Below are positions 48,801-56,300 of a stretch of 64,000 nt of DNA, one piece after another; position 1 is the first letter of the stretch, and the number at the start of each line of letters is the position of its first letter. Made by a program: the position numbers and the translations under genes. The notes under the pieces are model-generated. The model ran no database searches. It saw nothing but the letters and a program-made list of their open reading frames with translations, and was not told where the DNA came from. Source of the stretch: Heligmosomoides polygyrus polygyrus (taxonomy: Eukaryota; Nematoda; Chromadorea; Rhabditida; Heligmosomidae); the NCBI GenBank assembly GCA_947396885.1, contig OX377202.1:62522034-62586033 (forward strand). Direction: 5' to 3'.

Positions 48801-49905
48801 TCATTGTTCCCCCTCTTTCTGCTCCCCTTACTCGGAATCACTTCGTAAGTTGAACGTCTTCAGCACGTCTTCTGAGTCCTGACTCACGTTGAACGACGTC
48901 TAGGGCACGACTTCTGGACCCCTACGCTCCGCACTTGGCCCCATTCATACCCCAACGCGTTGCCCACTGAATGTGTCGTAAACTTGGACGATCCGCCGCT
49001 AAGGATATAGTTCGCCAGCATTCGCCCATGTTTAAGCGCAAAGAAAGCCCAGCAGACGTACGCCGCACTGCCGTAGGCATCTCTTGACTTCAGTCCTCCT
49101 TCCCCGTGACGGACACGTGACATCAGCCAATTACATACAGTTGGATTGTATGTATTGGTAATGATGCTGTGGTAATTGCTCTAATTCGTATTCCAAATAA
49201 ATCAAATCCTGTCTCGCTCCGCGATCCTGACCTCCATTGTCTTTGATATGTACATTGATGTCTAAGATAGCAGAAAAAGTTCCCCTACCAATCGCAGGGT
49301 TCCAAAGTAGGACCTGCGCAATTGATACGGGAGTGATACGGCTCTCGGCAGAAATAGCCGGAGCGCGAAGAAATTACGTGCACATAGGCTGTCATAACGA
49401 TGTTAACCGGGCGGGAATGCTCTACGCCATTACACCACCAGCGCCGTTTGATCGAACCTCGATACCAGCCACTTGAGGCTTAAAGAAACTGATTTGAATC
49501 GTTTCTATGACGACCGTCAGCTTAGCTGGTTCCATGCTGATATCAGCGGCTAGGTCATCCCGATATACGGGTGAGTGCTGATCGGTCCCACGAGGTGTGG
49601 ATGCTGCGTTCGACCAAACGGCGCCGGTGGTGTAATGGCGTAGGGCATTCCCGCCCGGTTAGAGGGAGGTGCGGGTTCGAGTCCCTCCTGGCGCTAGAAG
49701 TTTTGATCACAACAAAACATCGTTATGACAGCTTGCAACCTCGATACCAGCCACTTGAGGCTTAAAGATACGTGCACATACTTTGTCGGACAATAAACTA
49801 TTGGAATGCTAGAGTGTGTAAACCAAGAGCGAGGACCAAGCCCAAAAATAGAACCCCACCATAGGTTCAAAGAGCAGAGCCCTACCACAGATTCAAATCC
49901 GCTGC

Positions 49906-49970
<65 letters not shown>

Positions 49971-50252
49971 GATAAAGGACGGCGTTACTCAATCCCTTCT
50001 GGGATGCGCCAGCGCATTCTACTTCTACGGGATGTCGTGGAGGCGACATGAATGCGTATTTGGCCATACAATGACTTGCGGTGGCCAGCCGATGAACAAG
50101 TCAGCGCTCTATCCTTCCCAGACACGTCTGGTACCAATTCACCGACCCCGAAGGGATGGAAGGCTTGGTTGGCCTGGGCGGGAAATCCGAACCAGGAACC
50201 TGGTATCGGGTGCACGCGACAGTCGCGCCTCCTCCGACTGCGCTACACGCGC

Positions 50253-50305
<53 letters not shown>

Positions 50306-53300
50306 CTTTCGCAATAACTATTGGACATGTTTTTTATAAGGGTGTCCCATAATTTTCTGGGCATACCATTTTTATCAAAATTTATTACAAGAAGGTAATG
50401 ACAAAGGGTCGTCAATCGATATATTCTCCACCTGTGGCCACAACCTTTCTCCAACGATTGGGCAGAGAGTTGATTGCATTCCTCCAGAAAGAAGCTGGCC
50501 TGCAGTGGATCCATTTGTCGATTGAGCGCTGAGCTTCTTGACGCTGCGAGCATCGTTTGTTCATGGAAAAAGGAGCAAGACCTCTGAATGCTGCACAGTC
50601 ACAAGGGTTGATGTCTGGTGAATACGCAGGATGTGCCACAATTTCGGTAGACTCCTGGCTCATCATCCCCGGCGTTTGTTTCGCTCGATGCGGTTGTGCG
50701 TTATTCATTAACATTCGAATAGCGCTGAATCTCAGGTACTTCTTAAGCAGCTTACCTTTCATTTCCAGCATATTTTCAATGAACAAGTCTGCTGTAATCA
50801 ACTGTTCATCTGGTAGAAGCGAGTAGTGCACGACTGAACCAAGTTTCACACGTTGACTTGCTGCAGACGTCTGGACCTGACAAAGCAACGATAGATTTGC
50901 TCAAACTTCGTATAGGGGCGGAAGCTTATTCGAGGTGCCGAAAAAGACGCCGAAGTTCATTTGGACGATTACGGCAGGAGACCACTCATAACGATAAATG
51001 AGGGTGATCGGTGATCCTGACCCGACCACACTCAAACGGGAAGTAGCCTCCGAAATCCGCGGAATTTTCAAAAACGGACGTCGTATTCGTAATCAGCGCC
51101 CCAAATAATCCCTAGATGATTTTGGACGAGCAAATTTGCCCAATTTCGAAAATATCGAATTTCGATGACGTCATCGATCGTCTGCCGCGGCCTCGAGCAG
51201 CCTCACCCTCGATGGGAACTTGTCGAAAAATCGCTTCTTCTGAAATTAGTCGCGGTTGGTGGATCACTCGATGGAGATTTTCGTATTGAAGCTGTTGTTG
51301 TTATTGCAGTTGTCAAAAGCTCATATGTAGGCGAGCAAGGGCGCCGAAAACTTCAACCGCTAAGCGAGACGCCCTAAAATGGCAGCTGGGCTAAGGCAGT
51401 CTAGGCAGTTAGCGAGTCGTGAGCACGTCGTCTTAAAGCACCTCAAGTGCTTTGCTCGTCTGATCATTTGTGGGTCGTTAGCTCTTCGGGTCTTTCCGCA
51501 GGGGTCAACTGAAATTGGAAAAAACCGTGTCACCAAAGGCTAACCTGCATCTTCACACCGTTCTAACTTTGTACAGTCATAAGGTACGTCGCTGTGTTTC
51601 AGTGCTGTACTAGAACATTTTGCTGCCTATAAAATCCACTCGATTGATAAGTTCCATTCTGTATGCATCGCTCTCGGCGCACTCCAAAGGCAAGCTGGAC
51701 AATCTTAGAGCAATTCCTGAGTAGGGCGGCTGGGAATTCACGATAAAACTCCCCAGACGCTCACTCTACAGGCTGTTGCGCCCACTCGATTGATTATGTC
51801 CGGCCTATATGCATTGTTCAACTCCACTGATTTATATGTCAAACGATAGAGCTCGAGCTTCTGAACTCAAATGTCTGTTTTTTTCACAAGTGTTTTTAAA
51901 AAAGTTATTTAAAAAAGTCGCTTTGGAACGTTCCAAAGCGTTATTTTTGGCAATTTACCAAATCATATGCACGGTACTGTAACATGGTCTTATTCGCTAT
52001 ATACGAATTGGCGAATTCATATTTTACCATGGACACCGTGAGGCCTGCTAACAGTGTTGTAAAATTATTCCTTACTCCTCTATTTTGCCTAAAAGTTGTT
52101 AAGGTGCAATCCTCGTAACTCTTTTTATGCAAGTCCATGATGTACATATTATACCCTGCGTAGTAAATATTTTATCTAGAATTCAAGCATTTTTCATAGG
52201 TATAAAATGTTTTGCAGCCACTGGAGGCCATAAAATTTTTGTTAGTATTGTCAAAATATGTTATATTCTAACGATATGTATAAGAGATTTTTACCTAATC
52301 ACAAGATAGTTTTATGAGGTTGGTAAGAAAGCGTATCTTTGACATATACCGAATAAAATTTGAAACTGTTTCTCTGCAATGCGTTCAGCTCGTAGGCAAA
52401 TACTAGGTAGTACTACTTGCGAAGTAAATTTTTATGTTCCGATTCGAGACTAAGTTGCAGTGGTCGATAAACTGTACCTTAATGAATGCAAAAATACGTT
52501 GCAGCTGTGAAGCTAGATTCTTAGCATTGTTCTTGGAGGCACCTGTAAGACATCTGAAGTTTGATGAGTTTTTAGGCAGCTTAAGAAGTGAAGAGAGAAC
52601 TTTCAGTCAGTGTTCAACCGTTACAGATATTAAAAAGGTTGTGTTTATGTATGATGTTAAATTTGTTTATGCTGATCAAACTGGTTGTTCACTTATAATT
52701 ATTGCTTATTGTTTTCAACAGCACATTATTTCTATCCATAATGGCTTTCAGTTTTATCGTGTTTTGTTGATTAATATTTAGCATAGTTTTAACCTTTTTC
52801 GAAATTATACAATAAAATCCTTTCTTATTTGATCTATGCTGTCGGTACGAAATTTGTATTTAGCTGTAATCTTTACTATAGTAGTATAGTATGGCAATAG
52901 CTGCGTTATACATGTTTTCTGTTATGGTTAGGTTTTTATTAGTTTACCTCACTTTTACTTGTTACTCTTTTCTACTTTTTTGAGTACAGCAATTGAACGA
53001 GTCTTGTTTCCGTCATACAACAGACGACTGGTGGTCCAATGTCGATTGGTTTTACATTTATGTTTCTGCAGATTAAGCACTTCGGAAAGAGACTCTCACA
53101 ATCTGTTTCTCGCCACGTAGAGAACAGTTACCTCAGAGTATAAATTGCGTACATGCTATAGGAGGTGGACAGGCTTTACATAGGAACTGCTTTTAAGACT
53201 CTGCCATTCCATATCCCGCCCTCCTATTCAATGTTGTAAAACCAGTGTTGTACTGTAAAATAAGAAGGACTAAAGAAGAAAAGGAGACGGTCGGGATTTT

Positions 53301-56300
53301 CTATTCTCTTATAATATACTACAATATATAATAGTGTTAGTATTGAACTGTAACAGTACTAACGCTATAATATCTAATGCTTCTCTTTCGCACGGCCTGA
53401 AATTAGCTCATGAGCTTTCTTCTTGTTGGTGCACTAAGCAGCTAACAATCACAGCAACAAAAAGCGTACTGCGCAGATGGCTTTGCAAGTGATGATGGCG
53501 GCTCGAGTCGACGGACTGTGGTCAAAGTTTATAATGAAAACGACGCAAACGCTATTGGATTCGCGTTGTTTCACAACCGTCACTGAACGAGTTTTTAGGG
53601 AAGGCTGAATGGCTCCCAATCCCTTACAACCTCTGATGCAGGTGCTTCTCTCATGTTTTCACGCTGAAAAATGCCCCGAAGGTAGAGATTGGATTTTCAC
53701 GAACGGTGGTACAACCTCGGCTGCCTTGTCTTATGTTTTCCCTGTGGTCTCTATACCTTGCCCTTGTTTCTTGTGAGTGCTAACGACTGAGATGTCTCCA
53801 CGAACGTTCCAGTGCAATTGCCATGTTGCTTAGAGTACCAGAATTAGAACTTAATGCAAAAAGTGAAGAAGCGAGTTGTGCTGCGTTCCTGCAATGTTCC
53901 TACACATCAATCTTCCAGCTGTCAAATCTCACTGTGCTTGTGGGCTATCCGGATAAAATGGACAATCACATGGCAGTGGAAAGTGAGGCCGAGCGAGTAA
54001 GTGATCTTAAATCCTCCAGAATTATTACGTTAGTATTAAGATTGGGAATGTGATCACCATAGAGAAAGGGTACAATAGCGAAGCTGTGCCGCTGAATAAG
54101 AAAATCTGGAAAACGGCACGTCAAGCCGCCGTTTCCCTTCGCCATTTTCTGTGCAAACTGTGGGTTCCTCACTTCTACGCATTTTGCACCCTTGCAGAAC
54201 CTCCGAGGTGACAGCTACCGTTTGGAAAAGATACCCACAAATACTGAAGAAAGCATAGGAACCATTGACTGTTGACATCACCATCGGGAGGTCGTCACTA
54301 GCACCGATCTGGCATTTACAGAAAGAATGGAGCTTTCCAGTGTGGGAAATTACAAGGCCATATCCTCATATACGCTAGTGTTTAGTTTAGTGTTGTATAA
54401 CAATCAAATCTTAATTTCACCGTTTAAATTGACCGAAGTGGAGTAGCCCCTCCCTTCTTCCAGTAGGAATAACTCCGACATGTATTGTTTTTTATGCGAT
54501 AAACAAAGCATCTCAATCTCAAATCCCGGTTTTTCTTGCTATAAGGTTTTGTGAAAAATATTGGGAGAACTTCAAGGTAAAATGGTTTTAACATGAAGCT
54601 TCCAGAATCTGAGGCGAAGATTGGTGTTTTCGTCTTATTCAATTTTTACTTCCTATTCAAGCAGGTCATCTATTGCCCCGTGCATCCACTTCTTCTTTAG
54701 GAGTTTTCTTCTATGCGCCTAATTCTGGAATTCACATACTTTTCAGCGACGGGCGTTTAGTACGATTCATAACTGGCCTTCTTCGCAGTTGAGTGGCTCT
54801 AAAGTGAAGATCCAATGTACCCTTCCTATGGTGTCTGTTCAGTGCTCCAGTCCAATGTGGTTCCAAATGCTCCTTGCGTATATGTGAGAGAAGCTCCAAA
54901 GTATTTTTTGGAGCAAAAAAATCTGTCTCAGTCAAGAATCCATCTTTTTCCTCAGTTGTTAAGGCTTTCGTTCAGATATCCACGGAGTTGTTCTGGTCAA
55001 TGGTTTTCGGCGCTGGCGCTGTCTATAGGGAGAAGATTAAGCGATTGCGAAAGCCAGTTAATCCACGGTCTGTTTTCGCGACGTTCTCGAATTTTCATGC
55101 TTCCTTATTATTATTACGTCTGCTACCTCTGTTGGAAATGATTTTCATAAACACAAAGCATCATTCCAAGATTAAGGAAAATCTTCACAATAAGATGCTT
55201 TATAAACGTTTTGGACTTCAATAAGGTCCTGCGTTTAAGCATGAACAATAGCGTGAAAACTGGTCAACAGTAACTAACAGTCCTTATTTTCTGCGGAATG
55301 GAAAAACATCTTCACCACTGGTGAAACTTGTTCTGAACAATGACTTTATTGTTTCTTTAACTGACTAGGAGCAGTGTTCAGACATTGTCGTCCCGTGGTA
55401 TGTTGTTGCCCACTGATGCCCTTGGAAAGGGAACAAAGATGAGGGTTTTTAAGCGAAGTTTGTTCATGTTCGTGTCACTAGTGCGTAGGCAATTTTTGGT
55501 GAGTAAGGCGGTGGTGTTCCAGAGACTGGGTGGACTCAAAACCAGCACTGTCGTCGACGCCGATCCACAACTACGAGCGGAATCTCGTCCAAGTGCCGTT
55601 CGATGTCGCCCGAGCCCCAATCGCCGACGTCGAGACGCTCGAGTACTGTTCGGTGCTCGCTTTGCTCAACTCCTTATAGACTCACGACCGTGCTTTAGTG
55701 TGCTGAGCTACGCGTCGGTCGGCTCCATCATCGGGCATGAGGTTACCCACGCGTTCGATGATCAAGGTGAGGGTTCAAGCTGCCTGCCTCGCTCCGTTGA
55801 TCTCAACGTCGTCTTCTGTTGCGGAAAACGTGATTACTTGATAAGGGAGCAGATGGCGTGTACTGAAGGATTTGTGAGCGACGGCGATTTGTAGACCTCT
55901 ACGCATAGTGATATTGGCGAAAAAGACGACGCTTTCACACAGCCAAGCTTTGAAGCTGAGGGCGTCTTTGAAAAAAAACGAAAATGTCTTTGAAAACGAA
56001 ACCACATGGAAAAGAGTTAACACTCCTGCGTAATGAAAAAGCTCTTCAAATTGATTTGTGCATTTTTACTTCTCACCAAATCAGCACTGCTGCCACCGAT
56101 GTGATTTAAATGCATTTTTCAACCATGATCCAGACGTTGTGAATTCCATGTCTCAGTGAATTAGTGGATAGAATCAATTTTTCGTTGCTGCTTTTCTCAT
56201 GTCCCGAAAGTGATGTTTAGGAAAGTTGCACGGCCCTACGGGAAACCTCGGCCAGCATTGGTGGTCATCCGAGTCGCGAAGGCGCTTCAGCGAACGTGAG

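Noticed and set aside
49806..50339. ORFs with long Tyr-Ile repeats
   Set aside because: They are translations of the TA microsatellite and the inserted SINE.
55385..55894. 169-codon ORF containing the HEVTH motif as one continuous exon
   Set aside because: The long ORF reads the upstream M13 block in the wrong frame. Splitting it into two exons with a 56 nt intron restores the family sequence on both sides.
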